NCBI GenBank assembly: GCA_963597615.1
Contig: CAVBQS010000015.1
Location: 1 to 17,667 of the forward strand
DNA: 17,667 bases
Direction of reading: 5' to 3'
Source: CAKRJP01 sp963597615
GTDB lineage: Bacteria; Bacillota; Clostridia; Lachnospirales; Lachnospiraceae
The notes beneath the pieces were generated by a model. It did no database searches. It saw only the letters and a program-made list of their open reading frames with translations, and had not been told where the DNA came from. Made by a program: the position numbers and the translations under genes. Below, in pieces: positions 1 through 7,686 of the stretch. Positions within the stretch are counted from its first letter, which is position 1. The number at the start of each line of letters is the position of its first letter.

Positions 1-2691
1 AATAAAACCAACCTGCTTAAGCAGCAGTTGGAAAGTCAGATTGAACTTTTAAAAGAGCAGATTAACAGTGCCAGAATGAATGATGAGCACTATGAACAGC
101 GTTCTAAAAGCATCCAAATTGAGATGGAGGCTAGAAGGAAGCAGTTAGAAGAACTGACGGCCAAGCAGAAGTCTTTAGAAGCTCAGATTGATGAAAAACA
201 TAAAGAAGAAGATGGGGCTAAGAAGTCTTTAGAGGATTTGCAGATTAAGATTGCGGAGATTTCTGATAGCATAACCAACAAGCAGAATCAGATCATGGAA
301 CTTTTGAATAACCGTGCTTCTACCAAGGCCAAGATCCAAAAGTTTGATACCATGTTAGAGCAGATCCAAACTTCTAAGGCTAGAATCCATTCTCAGATTA
401 TTGAGCAGGAAAGTGTGGCGGCTGCCAAAAAAGAAAAGGCTCTAGAATACCGGGCAAAACTTCAGGAAGTGTCTGATGAGATCCGTGCACTTTCTAATGA
501 AAATCAGAATTTAGAAGCAGAGGTTGCCAAACTTCAGAAAGAATTGGCTGGAAAGACAGAGGAATATAAGAGAAGCCAAACTTCTTACCACAGGGATGCA
601 TCTAGGCTGGAATCCTTGCGGAATATTACAGAGCGCTATGATGGCTATGGAAATAGTATTAAGCGGGTTATGGATAAGAAGGACTCGGAAAAAGGAATCT
701 TAGGTGTTGTGGCAGACATTATTAAAGTTCCTAAGGAATATGAGGTTGCTATTGAGACAGCCTTAGGAGGAAGCATCCAGAATATCGTTACGGCAGATGA
801 GGATACGGCCAAGAGGATGATTAATTATTTAAAGAAAAATAAATTTGGTCGTGCCACCTTCCTTCCCCTTACCAATATTCGCTCGTCAGGAAAGATTGCA
901 AGAGAAGAGGCCCTAAGGGAGTCTGGAGTCTTAGGCTCTGCAGATAGTCTGGTAAATGTAGAAGGCCGCTATAAAGGTCTGGCAGAATTTCTCTTAGGAA
1001 GAACTCTTGTAGTAGACCATATTGATCGAGGAACTGCCATTGCTAAAAAATATAAGCAGTCTCTTAGAATTGTAACCTTAGAGGGAGAACTCATTAACCC
1101 CGGTGGTTCTATGACTGGTGGTGCCTTTAAAAACTCCAGCAATCTTTTGAGTCGTAGACGGGAGGTTGAGGAGTTAGAAGGCAGGGTAAAGCAATTAAAA
1201 GAAGAGATGGAAAGCCTGGAAAAAGATACTAATGAAATCCGTAAGAAAAGGGCTGGCCATTATGAAAAAATGGAGGCCATTAATTCCAGACTTCAGAAGG
1301 CCTATGTCTTGCAAAACACTGCCAAGATGAATTTTGATCAGGCAAATGCCGGCGTAAACCAGGCCAAGGAAGCTTCGGAAGGGTCTAGAAAAGAGTTAGA
1401 AGAGCTGGACGCTCAGATTACAGAGATTTCCGATAACCAGGAATCCATCAATATAGAACTTGATACATCAGAGAACTTAGAAGAGACCTTAAATCAGGAA
1501 ATAAAGGACATTCAGGACGCCTTAGAAGGCTACAGAGAAGAAGAGGCAAAGGAAGCTGCAAAAACCGAGAGCCTTCATTTGGAATTAGCTTCTTTGGAAC
1601 AAAATTTTACTTTTGCTGCGGAAAATGCCAATCGTATTAAAGAAGAGAATGAAAAGTATGCTGCAGAATTAAAGGAAATGCAGATTGGTAAGGGAAGTGC
1701 CTTAGGTGAGATTCAGGACAAGGAAGCCCAGATTGAGAAACTGAAACTTACCATTGCAGATTCTGCAGACTTATTTACAGAGATTGGGGAAGAGATTCAG
1801 ACCCTGAAAACCAAGCGGGAAGAGATGAATCAAAAGAACAAAGAGTTCTTGCAAAAGCGAGAAGAGTTGTCCAAGCACATGACTTCCCTGGATAAGGAAG
1901 TCTACCGTCTGGAGAGTCAGATGGAAGGTCTTGAGGCTTCTTCAGACAAGCAGATCAACTACATGTGGGAGGAGTATGAACTTACCTACAACATGGCCAG
2001 GGACTTAAGGGATGAGAATTTAACAGATCTGGCCCAAATGAGAAAGCGGATCCAGGAATTAAAAAGTGGGATTAAATCTCTTGGAAATGTCAATGTCAAT
2101 GCCATTGAAGAATACAAAGAGGTTTCAGAGCGCTACGAATTTTTAAAGGGACAGCATGATGATCTGGTGGAAGCAGAGGCCACCCTGGAGAAAATTATCG
2201 AGGAACTTGATAATGCCATGCGCAAGCAGTTTAAAGAGCAGTTTGCAAAGATTGCCAAGGAGTTTGATCTTGTCTTTAAAGAACTTTTTGGAGGTGGAAA
2301 GGGTACCTTGGAGCTTATGGATGATGAGGATGTTCTGGAGGCAGGAATTAAGATCATTGCCCAACCCCCAGGAAAGAAGCTGCAGAATATGATGCAGTTG
2401 TCCGGTGGAGAGAAGGCTCTGACAGCAATTTCCCTACTTTTTGCCATTCAGAATCTAAAGCCGTCGCCCTTCTGTCTTCTAGATGAGATTGAGGCGGCCT
2501 TAGATGACAGCAATGTAGATCGATTTGCAGGATATTTACATAAGTTAACCAAAAGTACCCAGTTTATTGTAATTACCCATAGACGTGGTACCATGAATGC
2601 GGCGGATAGACTTTACGGTATCACCATGCAGGAGAAGGGAGTATCTACCCTTGTTTCTGTAAGTCTCTTGGAAAATGAGCTGACAAAATAG
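1..2691 (+). CDS. smc: Chromosome segregation protein SMC (5'-truncated by window edge)
   Basis: SMC is the ATPase core of the bacterial condensin complex, acting with ScpA and ScpB on the nucleoid. The frame is already open at base 1, so the N-terminal head with Walker A and the first part of the coiled coil lie outside the window. About 896 residues are visible, against roughly 1,190 for the family. Visible parts in order: a coiled coil rich in E, K, Q and L (about 1-215); the SMC hinge (about 220-378), ending in the conserved glycine-rich NPGGSMTGG stretch; the returning coiled coil (about 380-790); and the C-terminal ATPase half-domain. That half-domain has the ABC signature LSGGEKAL at 800-807, Walker B FCLLDEIEAALDD at 824-836 and the switch histidine in VITHRRG at 860. 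The stop is 26 bases before ftsY, the usual Firmicutes smc-ftsY order. Identification is essentially certain. Confidence 0.98.
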   Translation, partial: NKTNLLKQQLESQIELLKEQINSARMNDEHYEQRSKSIQIEMEARRKQLEELTAKQKSLEAQIDEKHKEEDGAKKSLEDLQIKIAEISDSITNKQNQIMELLNNRASTKAKIQKFDTMLEQIQTSKARIHSQIIEQESVAAAKKEKALEYRAKLQEVSDEIRALSNENQNLEAEVAKLQKELAGKTEEYKRSQTSYHRDASRLESLRNITERYDGYGNSIKRVMDKKDSEKGILGVVADIIKVPKEYEVAIETALGGSIQNIVTADEDTAKRMINYLKKNKFGRATFLPLTNIRSSGKIAREEALRESGVLGSADSLVNVEGRYKGLAEFLLGRTLVVDHIDRGTAIAKKYKQSLRIVTLEGELINPGGSMTGGAFKNSSNLLSRRREVEELEGRVKQLKEEMESLEKDTNEIRKKRAGHYEKMEAINSRLQKAYVLQNTAKMNFDQANAGVNQAKEASEGSRKELEELDAQITEISDNQESINIELDTSENLEETLNQEIKDIQDALEGYREEEAKEAAKTESLHLELASLEQNFTFAAENANRIKEENEKYAAELKEMQIGKGSALGEIQDKEAQIEKLKLTIADSADLFTEIGEEIQTLKTKREEMNQKNKEFLQKREELSKHMTSLDKEVYRLESQMEGLEASSDKQINYMWEEYELTYNMARDLRDENLTDLAQMRKRIQELKSGIKSLGNVNVNAIEEYKEVSERYEFLKGQHDDLVEAEATLEKIIEELDNAMRKQFKEQFAKIAKEFDLVFKELFGGGKGTLELMDDEDVLEAGIKIIAQPPGKKLQNMMQLSGGEKALTAISLLFAIQNLKPSPFCLLDEIEAALDDSNVDRFAGYLHKLTKSTQFIVITHRRGTMNAADRLYGITMQEKGVSTLVSVSLLENELTK

Positions 2692-2717
2692 TGTAAAGAT
2701 AGAGAAAGGACCATAGG

Positions 2718-3833
2718 ATGGGAGAAGAAAAAGTTGGATTTTTTAAACGGCTAGTCTCTGGTCTTAGCAAGACCCGAGACAGCTTTGTAAGTGGCATGGA
2801 CAGTATTTTTCATAGTTTTTCTCGCATTGACGAGGACTTTTATGAGGAGCTGGAAGAGACTCTGATTATGGGAGATTTGGGAGTCAATGCTACCTATAAT
2901 ATATTGGATGATCTTAGGGAAAAGGTGAAGGAACGCCATATAAAGGACCCTATGGATTGCCGCCAGATTTTAATTGACAGTATTAAAGAGCAGATGGACG
3001 TGGGAGAGACTGCCTACGAATTTGAAAATCAGACATCTGTAGTCATGGTGATCGGTGTAAACGGAGTGGGAAAAACCACTACCATTGGAAAACTGGCTGG
3101 CAAGCTGAAGGCTCAGAATAAGAAGGTTATTATGGCTGCGGCAGATACCTTCCGGGCGGCAGCAGGAGAACAGTTAAAAGAGTGGGCCAACAGAGCCCAG
3201 GTAGATATAGTGAGCAGCCAGGAAGGTTCAGACCCTGCCTCTGTAGTCTACGATGCTGTGGCAGCAGCCAAGGCCAGACATGCAGATGTGCTCCTTTGCG
3301 ATACAGCAGGAAGACTTCACAATAAGAAGAATCTTATGGAAGAGCTCCGGAAAATGAACCGTATCATTGACAGGGAATTTCCAGAAGCCTTTAGAGAGAC
3401 CTTGGTAGTACTAGATGCCACTACTGGACAGAATGCCCTGCAGCAGGCCAAAGATTTCAATGATGTGGCAGATATTACTGGAATTGTCTTAACTAAGATG
3501 GATGGGACTGCCAAGGGAGGAATTGCAGTGGCCATTCAGTCAGAACTTGGAATTCCTGTTAAGTATATCGGTGTGGGAGAGACCATTGACGATCTTCAGA
3601 AGTTTGATGCAGATACCTTTGTAAATGCCTTGTTTGCAAGGGAGTCAGATAACCAGGAAGAACAAGAAGATAAAGAGCTAGAAGCGGCTCCGGAAGAACT
3701 TACTTCAGAAGAAGATTCTGAGGAAGGCTTCCTAGATGAAGATTTCTTAGACGAAGATGAATGGGATGAGGATGACTTCGAAGAAGTAGAATGGGATGAA
3801 GAGGACTTTGACGAAGAATTCGAGGAAGAATAA
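2718..3833 (+). CDS. ftsY: Signal recognition particle receptor FtsY, with acidic C-terminal tail
   Basis: FtsY is the membrane-associated SRP receptor GTPase that docks Ffh-ribosome complexes at the translocon. The 371-residue protein starts at ATG 2718, after AGAAAGGA at 2702-2709. Residues 6-25 form a short basic amphipathic start (FFKRLVSGLSK), followed by the helical N domain and the G domain. The G domain has the P-loop GVNGVGKTT at 113-121, AADTFRAAAGEQL at 141-153, DTAGR at 195-199, TKMDG at 259-263 and the closing GVGETIDDLQKFD at 285-297. The family normally ends near residue 306. Here 65 more residues follow, 39 of them D or E, with aromatics about every five positions. The acidic A region that many FtsY proteins carry at the N terminus is absent, so the acidic part sits at the opposite end. 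The core identification is certain; the tail's role is unknown. Confidence 0.98.
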   Translation: MGEEKVGFFKRLVSGLSKTRDSFVSGMDSIFHSFSRIDEDFYEELEETLIMGDLGVNATYNILDDLREKVKERHIKDPMDCRQILIDSIKEQMDVGETAYEFENQTSVVMVIGVNGVGKTTTIGKLAGKLKAQNKKVIMAAADTFRAAAGEQLKEWANRAQVDIVSSQEGSDPASVVYDAVAAAKARHADVLLCDTAGRLHNKKNLMEELRKMNRIIDREFPEAFRETLVVLDATTGQNALQQAKDFNDVADITGIVLTKMDGTAKGGIAVAIQSELGIPVKYIGVGETIDDLQKFDADTFVNALFARESDNQEEQEDKELEAAPEELTSEEDSEEGFLDEDFLDEDEWDEDDFEEVEWDEEDFDEEFEEE

Positions 3834-3933
3834 AATTGATCAAGAATAACTTTCAGAAAATCAACACAAATGTGTCAGATTGGTGTATGATGTACAACGA
3901 TGACATAAGTATCAGAAAGGTTAGGTGAGAAAA

Positions 3934-5163
3934 ATGGGAGAAGCAAATCAGCTCACCATTGAGAAATTTGAAGAAGCTAGTGAAATTGTTAAAAAGGTTA
4001 CGAACCCTACAAAGTTGATTTACAGTGAGTATTTAAGTCAGCAGACCGGTGGAAAGATTTATCTGAAACCTGAGAATATGCAGTATACAGGAGCATACAA
4101 GGTTCGTGGCGCCTATTATAAAATTAGCACCATGACAGAGGAAGAAAGAAGCAGAGGTCTTGTGGCTGCATCCGCTGGAAATCACGCCCAGGGAGTTGCC
4201 TATGCAGCTCAGAAATTTGGCTGTAAGGCTACCATTGTAATGCCTTCTGTTACCCCTCTTATTAAGGTGAACCGTACGAAAAGCTACGGAGCAGAAGTGA
4301 TTCTCTACGGAGATGTCTATGACGATTCCTTTGCCTATGCAAAAGATTTGGCAGAGAAACAGGGATGTACCTTCGTACATGCCTTTGATGATCTGGATAT
4401 TGCTGCAGGCCAGGGAAGCATTGCCATGGAGATCATTCAGGAGCTTCCGACTGTAGATTATATTTTGGTCCCTGTAGGAGGCGGCGGATTGATTACAGGT
4501 GTTGCTACTTTAGCAAAGATGTTAAATCCTAAGATCCGTGTGATTGGAGTGGAGCCGGCAACTGCTGCCAGCATGACTGCTGCTCTTGCAGAGGGAGCCC
4601 CGGTGGAACTTGATAGCGCCAATACCATTGCAGACGGTACTGCTGTTAAGAAAGTAGGAGAAAAGATTTTCCCATATGCCAAGGAAAATATTGATGAAGT
4701 TCTCCTAGTAGAAGATGACGAACTGATTGGAGCCTTCCTAGATATGGTAGAAAACCACAAGATGGTTGTAGAAAATTCAGGCCTTCTTACAGTGGCAGCA
4801 CTTCGTCAGCTGAACCTTAAGGGCAAGAAGGCAGTGGCAATCCTTAGTGGAGGAAATATGGATGTAATAACCATGTCTTCCATTGTACAGCACGGCTTGA
4901 TCCAGAGAGACCGTATCTTCTCTGTATCCGTACTCCTTCCAGACAAGCCAGGTGAGTTGGTTCGTGTGGCATCTACCATTGCAAATGCTAAGGGAAATGT
5001 TATTAAGTTGGAGCACAATCAGTTTGTAAGCACCAATCGTAATGCAGCTGTGGAACTTAGAATTACCATGGAGGCCTTTGGAACAGATCACAAGAGTGAG
5101 ATTTTACAGGCCTTAGAAGACCAGGGATTTCGCCCAAGAGAGATTGGAGCAAAACTTTACTAG
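3934..5163 (+). CDS. ilvA: Threonine ammonia-lyase (threonine dehydratase) with C-terminal ACT-like domain
   Basis: This PLP enzyme deaminates L-threonine to 2-oxobutanoate and ammonia, either as the first step to isoleucine or in threonine catabolism. The 409-residue protein has a fold-type II PLP domain: the Schiff-base lysine is K56 in AYKVRGAY, the substrate loop is SAGNHAQG, and the phosphate-binding glycine loop is PVGGGGL around 180-186. A single ACT-like domain (about 330-409, beginning VSVLLPDKPGELV) follows, matching the medium-length, about 400-residue form. I chose ATG 3934 because AGGTGA lies at 3923-3928. GTG 3925 would add three residues, with AGAAAGG at 3914-3920 only 4 bases away, and cannot be excluded. 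The 100-base gap after ftsY shows no terminator and only a weak promoter-like TATGAT at 3886, so independent transcription is uncertain. ylxM-ffh, often found after ftsY, are not here. Confidence 0.95.
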   Translation: MGEANQLTIEKFEEASEIVKKVTNPTKLIYSEYLSQQTGGKIYLKPENMQYTGAYKVRGAYYKISTMTEEERSRGLVAASAGNHAQGVAYAAQKFGCKATIVMPSVTPLIKVNRTKSYGAEVILYGDVYDDSFAYAKDLAEKQGCTFVHAFDDLDIAAGQGSIAMEIIQELPTVDYILVPVGGGGLITGVATLAKMLNPKIRVIGVEPATAASMTAALAEGAPVELDSANTIADGTAVKKVGEKIFPYAKENIDEVLLVEDDELIGAFLDMVENHKMVVENSGLLTVAALRQLNLKGKKAVAILSGGNMDVITMSSIVQHGLIQRDRIFSVSVLLPDKPGELVRVASTIANAKGNVIKLEHNQFVSTNRNAAVELRITMEAFGTDHKSEILQALEDQGFRPREIGAKLY

Positions 5164-5200
5164 GAGTTTCGGTTTTTAGAAATCATAAAGAGATTATGAG

Positions 5201-5230
5201 AGGAAGCAAGAAAAAATCTTGCTTCCTTTT
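5201..5230 (+). terminator. Rho-independent terminator after ilvA
   Basis: A perfect 10-bp inverted repeat pairs AGGAAGCAAG (5201-5210) with CTTGCTTCCT (5218-5227), around a 7-base A-rich loop and followed by a short T run. It closes the ilvA transcript before the next promoter. Confidence 0.8.
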
Positions 5231-5275
5231 AAGCGTCAAAGTTTATGAGAATTTAATATTAATCCTGAGCTAGGG

Positions 5276-5304
5276 TTGACAATAAAAAAAGGGATGTATA
5301 CAAT
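5276..5304 (+). promoter_or_regulatory. Sigma-A promoter of the GntR regulator, overlapping a candidate operator
   Basis: TTGACA (5276-5281), a 17-base spacer and TACAAT (5299-5304) make a near-perfect housekeeping promoter. The -10 lies inside a palindrome: ATGTAT (5294-5299) and ATACAT (5306-5311) are inverted around 6 bases, and TGTATACA (5295-5302) is itself an 8-bp palindrome. FadR-type GntR proteins bind short GT/AC-rich palindromes, so negative autoregulation is a reasonable inference. The start of transcription would fall near 5311, which argues against translation from ATG 5320. Confidence 0.75.
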
Positions 5305-5370
5305 AATACATAGTCAAAAATGATTGGGATTTACAAAAATAGCGAGAAGCTATTTGGGGGATTTATAGAA

Positions 5371-6030
5371 ATGGAAGATTACAAAGACCGGTCCTTACGG
5401 GGTCGGGTATTTCAAAAAATTAGAGAAGATATTTTAAGAGGGGCCTACAAAGAGCACGACGAGTTGAAGGAGATTACCATTGGAGAGAAGTTAGGAGTCA
5501 GCCGTACGCCAGTAAGAGAGGCTCTTAGACAGTTGGAATTGGAAGGTTTGGTAACCATTATTCCGAATAAAGGGGCTTATGTTACAGGAATTACCAATAA
5601 GGATGTTAGAGACATCTATATGATCCGTTCCCACTTAGAGGGTATGTGTGCCAGATGGGCCACAGAGAATATTACTGACGAACAGATTGAAGAGTTAGAG
5701 GAGATTATTCTTCTGTCAGAATTTCATTTGCAGAAGAAGACCAGCAGTCAGGCAGAGCAGGTGGCGGAGCTTGACAGTAAGTTCCATGGGATCTTGTATG
5801 AAGCCAGCAATAGCCGGATTTTGGAACATGTTTTATCAGATTTTCATAAATACGTGCAGGTTTCAAGAACTGCTTCTGTGGAGGCCGAAACCAGAGCTCA
5901 GAAATCTATTGAAGAACATCGAGAGATTTTAGAAGCCATTAAGGCAAAGGACGGAGATCTGGCAGAGAAGTTGGCCCATGAGCATATATTAAAAGCCATG
6001 GATAACCTGCATTTAGAGTACGAAGAATAG
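5371..6030 (+). CDS. GntR-family transcriptional regulator, FadR subfamily (FCD domain)
   Basis: This is a 219-residue DNA-binding regulator. Residues about 8-72 form the GntR winged helix-turn-helix, with the recognition helix in VSRTPVREALRQLELEGLV (43-61). Residues about 78-210 form the all-helical FCD ligand domain. D135 and H139 in ELDSKFH, H183 in EEHREI and H203 or H205 in AHEHI match the acidic/histidine metal-site pattern of FCD proteins. The ligand is probably a small organic acid bound through a metal, but its identity cannot be read from sequence. I chose ATG 5371 over the longer open frame from 5320: GGGGGA at 5356-5361 sits 9 bases upstream, the first residues are typical of the family, and the promoter would leave ATG 5320 with almost no leader. 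The gene runs into the small cysteine-rich protein 17 bases downstream, probably as one transcript. Confidence 0.9.
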   Translation: MEDYKDRSLRGRVFQKIREDILRGAYKEHDELKEITIGEKLGVSRTPVREALRQLELEGLVTIIPNKGAYVTGITNKDVRDIYMIRSHLEGMCARWATENITDEQIEELEEIILLSEFHLQKKTSSQAEQVAELDSKFHGILYEASNSRILEHVLSDFHKYVQVSRTASVEAETRAQKSIEEHREILEAIKAKDGDLAEKLAHEHILKAMDNLHLEYEE

Positions 6031-6047
6031 AGAATGGGAGAGATTTT

Positions 6048-6221
6048 ATGAGTAGCTGTGAATCCTGTTCTAATTACGAATATGATGAAGATTATGAATG
6101 TTACACCTGCTCCATGGATCTTGATGAGGATGAGCTTTATCGCTTTATAAGCAGTTCCTACAAGGATTGTCCCTATTACAGTCATGATGATGAATATGCC
6201 ATTGTAAGGCATCAGATGTAA
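6048..6221 (+). CDS. Small cysteine-rich protein, DUF6472-like (57 residues)
   Basis: A short, very acidic protein with C4-x2-C7, C18-x2-C21 and a further C41, a layout suggestive of zinc or another metal. It ends in YAIVRHQM. The arrangement CESC, then YDEDYECYTC, then LDEDELYRF, then CPYY resembles a small uncharacterised family in Lachnospiraceae that I recall as DUF6472; I could not search to confirm this. GGGAG at 6036-6040 is 7 bases before ATG 6048, the frame is uninterrupted, and a terminator follows directly, all of which support a real gene. It sits 17 bases after the GntR regulator and shares its promoter. No signal peptide or membrane segment is seen. Function is unknown. Confidence 0.85.
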   Translation: MSSCESCSNYEYDEDYECYTCSMDLDEDELYRFISSSYKDCPYYSHDDEYAIVRHQM

Positions 6222-6254
6222 CATAAGCATGGAGACAATATAAGAGTGCATAAG

Positions 6255-6299
6255 AAAAACCTTGAAATGCCAAGTATTCGGATTCAAGGTTTTTCTTTG
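6255..6299 (+). terminator. Rho-independent terminator after the small cysteine-rich gene
   Basis: ACCTTGAA (6259-6266) pairs with TTCAAGGT (6283-6290). The stem is extended by AAAA/TTTT on the outside, and a T-rich run (TTTTTCTTT) follows. It ends the GntR/DUF6472-like transcript. Confidence 0.8.
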
Positions 6300-6303
6300 C
6301 GAG

Positions 6304-6326
6304 TTTGTGTAAATTTTGTGTAAATT
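6304..6326 (+). repeat. Tandem 11-bp direct repeat upstream of the GGDEF promoter
   Basis: TTTGTGTAAAT occurs at 6304-6314 and again at 6315-6325, with exactly one helical turn between copies. It ends about 25 bases upstream of the -35 of the GGDEF gene. Direct repeats with 11-bp spacing are the usual layout of OmpR/PhoP-type response regulator sites. This is a suggestion only, because no such regulator is encoded here. Confidence 0.5.
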
Positions 6327-6349
6327 AATCCATAATATGGTGAAAATTA

Positions 6350-6378
6350 TTGCATAAATATAGTATTATTGCTACAAT
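6350..6378 (+). promoter_or_regulatory. Extended -10 promoter of the GGDEF gene
   Basis: TTGCAT (6350-6355), a 17-base spacer and TACAAT (6373-6378), with the extended -10 dinucleotide TG at 6370-6371. The -35 is only a partial match; the extended -10 supports the call. This leaves a leader of about 65 bases before ATG 6450. Confidence 0.6.
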
Positions 6379-6449
6379 TAATAATAAAAACTAGTAACCA
6401 TTCTTAATTAAAGAACTGACCAACTAATGCTGAAGGAGAGATCAGAGGT

Positions 6450-7586
6450 ATGAAAATAATAGAAGAAATTATCATTGCCAATGGAATTTCCATTCTCATG
6501 ATGTTATTTCTTTTGGATTGTCGAAGGAAGAATCGGGAGAGCATTCGGACAGAAGACAAGATATATGACCATATGGCGGTAATTACCCTAGCAGGGGCAG
6601 CCTTAGAAACTATAGCTTTTTTGATTGACGGACAAGAATTTTCTGCAGGTATTTTTTTGAACTATCTTACCAACAGCCTTTGCTTTTTGGGGACGGTAAC
6701 AGTTGGGTTTTTGTGGTGTATCTATGTAGAACTTCATATATACAAGAATTATAAGAGAGCCTTTCACAGAGCTAATTACCTGGCAATTCCGTGGATCATT
6801 GAGGCGGCCATGGTTATTATCAATTTTTTTGACACCGATGTGTTGTTTCATATAACAAGCTATAATGTATATCAACGAGGAACCTTTGTCCTTGTAGGCT
6901 ACATTTCCTTGATGATCTATTTCTTTTATAGTATCTTTGTGGTATTTCATTCGGGAAAGCAGGGAATTAATCTGACTTTTTTCCCGGTCATGTATTTTGT
7001 GGGGCCCTGTATTGTAGGTGTTCTAATACAGCTCTTCCGTTATGGCGTTACAACTGCCTGGCTGTCTGTAGCCTTGGCTCTTACCTTTGTACAGATGCAG
7101 AATTATTCGGAAAGTTTGCTGGTAGATGATCTTTCGGGCTTATATAACCGGCGCTACTTAGACCGGGTCCTGAAAAAATATAATGTCCATAAAGGGAAAC
7201 CCCTTTATGGAATTATGATGGATGTAAATGATTTTAAGAAGATTAATGATAATTTTGGTCATTCTATAGGAGATCATGCAATTTCTGTCATGGGAGACAT
7301 TCTTACCAGAATCTTGCCGGAAGAGGGATTGGCCTTGCGGTTTGCAGGAGATGAGTTTATTATCCTTCTCATTGATGTAGAAGAGGAAGCTGCTAAGCAG
7401 ATGTTAAAGAATATTCATAGGGCTCTTGCCGATTTCAACGAAAAGGGGGCAGAGGACTTTAAATTATCGGTTTCTGCAGGATATACTAAGTATACTAAGG
7501 AGGATAATGGGGAAAGCTTCTTAAAACATATGGATGAGAGTATGTATGAGAAGAAGAGAGAATACCATAGAACCCATAAAAAATAA
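6450..7586 (+). CDS. Membrane-anchored GGDEF-domain protein (putative diguanylate cyclase)
   Basis: This 378-residue protein has about 215 N-terminal residues that are strongly hydrophobic. Roughly seven membrane segments (near 5-23, 40-60, 70-95, 112-127, 145-167, 176-196, 199-215) are followed by a GGDEF domain from about 222. The domain shows DDLSGLYNRRYLD, the metal-site aspartate D258 in MMDVNDFKKIND, FGHSIGD at 269-275 and the active-site loop RFAGDEF, with AGDEF at 299-303 in place of GGDEF. AGDEF variants can still be cyclases. The RxxD inhibitory site expected just upstream of the loop is missing (PEEG is found instead), so product inhibition there is unlikely. No EAL domain is present. 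ATG 6450 follows AAGGAGAG at 6433-6440. The gene is flanked by its own promoter and terminator, so it is probably monocistronic. The sensed signal is unknown. Confidence 0.92.
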   Translation: MKIIEEIIIANGISILMMLFLLDCRRKNRESIRTEDKIYDHMAVITLAGAALETIAFLIDGQEFSAGIFLNYLTNSLCFLGTVTVGFLWCIYVELHIYKNYKRAFHRANYLAIPWIIEAAMVIINFFDTDVLFHITSYNVYQRGTFVLVGYISLMIYFFYSIFVVFHSGKQGINLTFFPVMYFVGPCIVGVLIQLFRYGVTTAWLSVALALTFVQMQNYSESLLVDDLSGLYNRRYLDRVLKKYNVHKGKPLYGIMMDVNDFKKINDNFGHSIGDHAISVMGDILTRILPEEGLALRFAGDEFIILLIDVEEEAAKQMLKNIHRALADFNEKGAEDFKLSVSAGYTKYTKEDNGESFLKHMDESMYEKKREYHRTHKK

Positions 7587-7601
7587 GTTTATGTCAAGGA
7601 G

Positions 7602-7634
7602 GGAATTGTCGCTTAGGGAGACGGTTCCTTTTTT
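7602..7634 (+). terminator. Rho-independent terminator after the GGDEF gene
   Basis: GGAATTGTC (7602-7610) pairs with GACGGTTCC (7620-7628) over 9 bp, including two G-U pairs, with a 9-base loop and TTTTTT at 7629-7634. This explains an otherwise tempting short open frame across the same bases. Confidence 0.78.
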
Positions 7635-7686
7635 GATTGAGAAATTAGGGCAGGTAAAAATCCTGGTACTTGTTTTAGGTAAGCAC

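Noticed and set aside
5320..5370. Longer GntR reading frame starting at ATG 5320
   Set aside because: The predicted transcription start is near 5311, leaving no room for a ribosome site, and the extra 17 residues are atypical. ATG 5371 has a good site.
5898..6287. 129-codon antisense frame opposite the GntR gene end and the small cysteine-rich gene
   Set aside because: It spans the sense-strand terminator and two well-supported sense genes, with no ribosome site.
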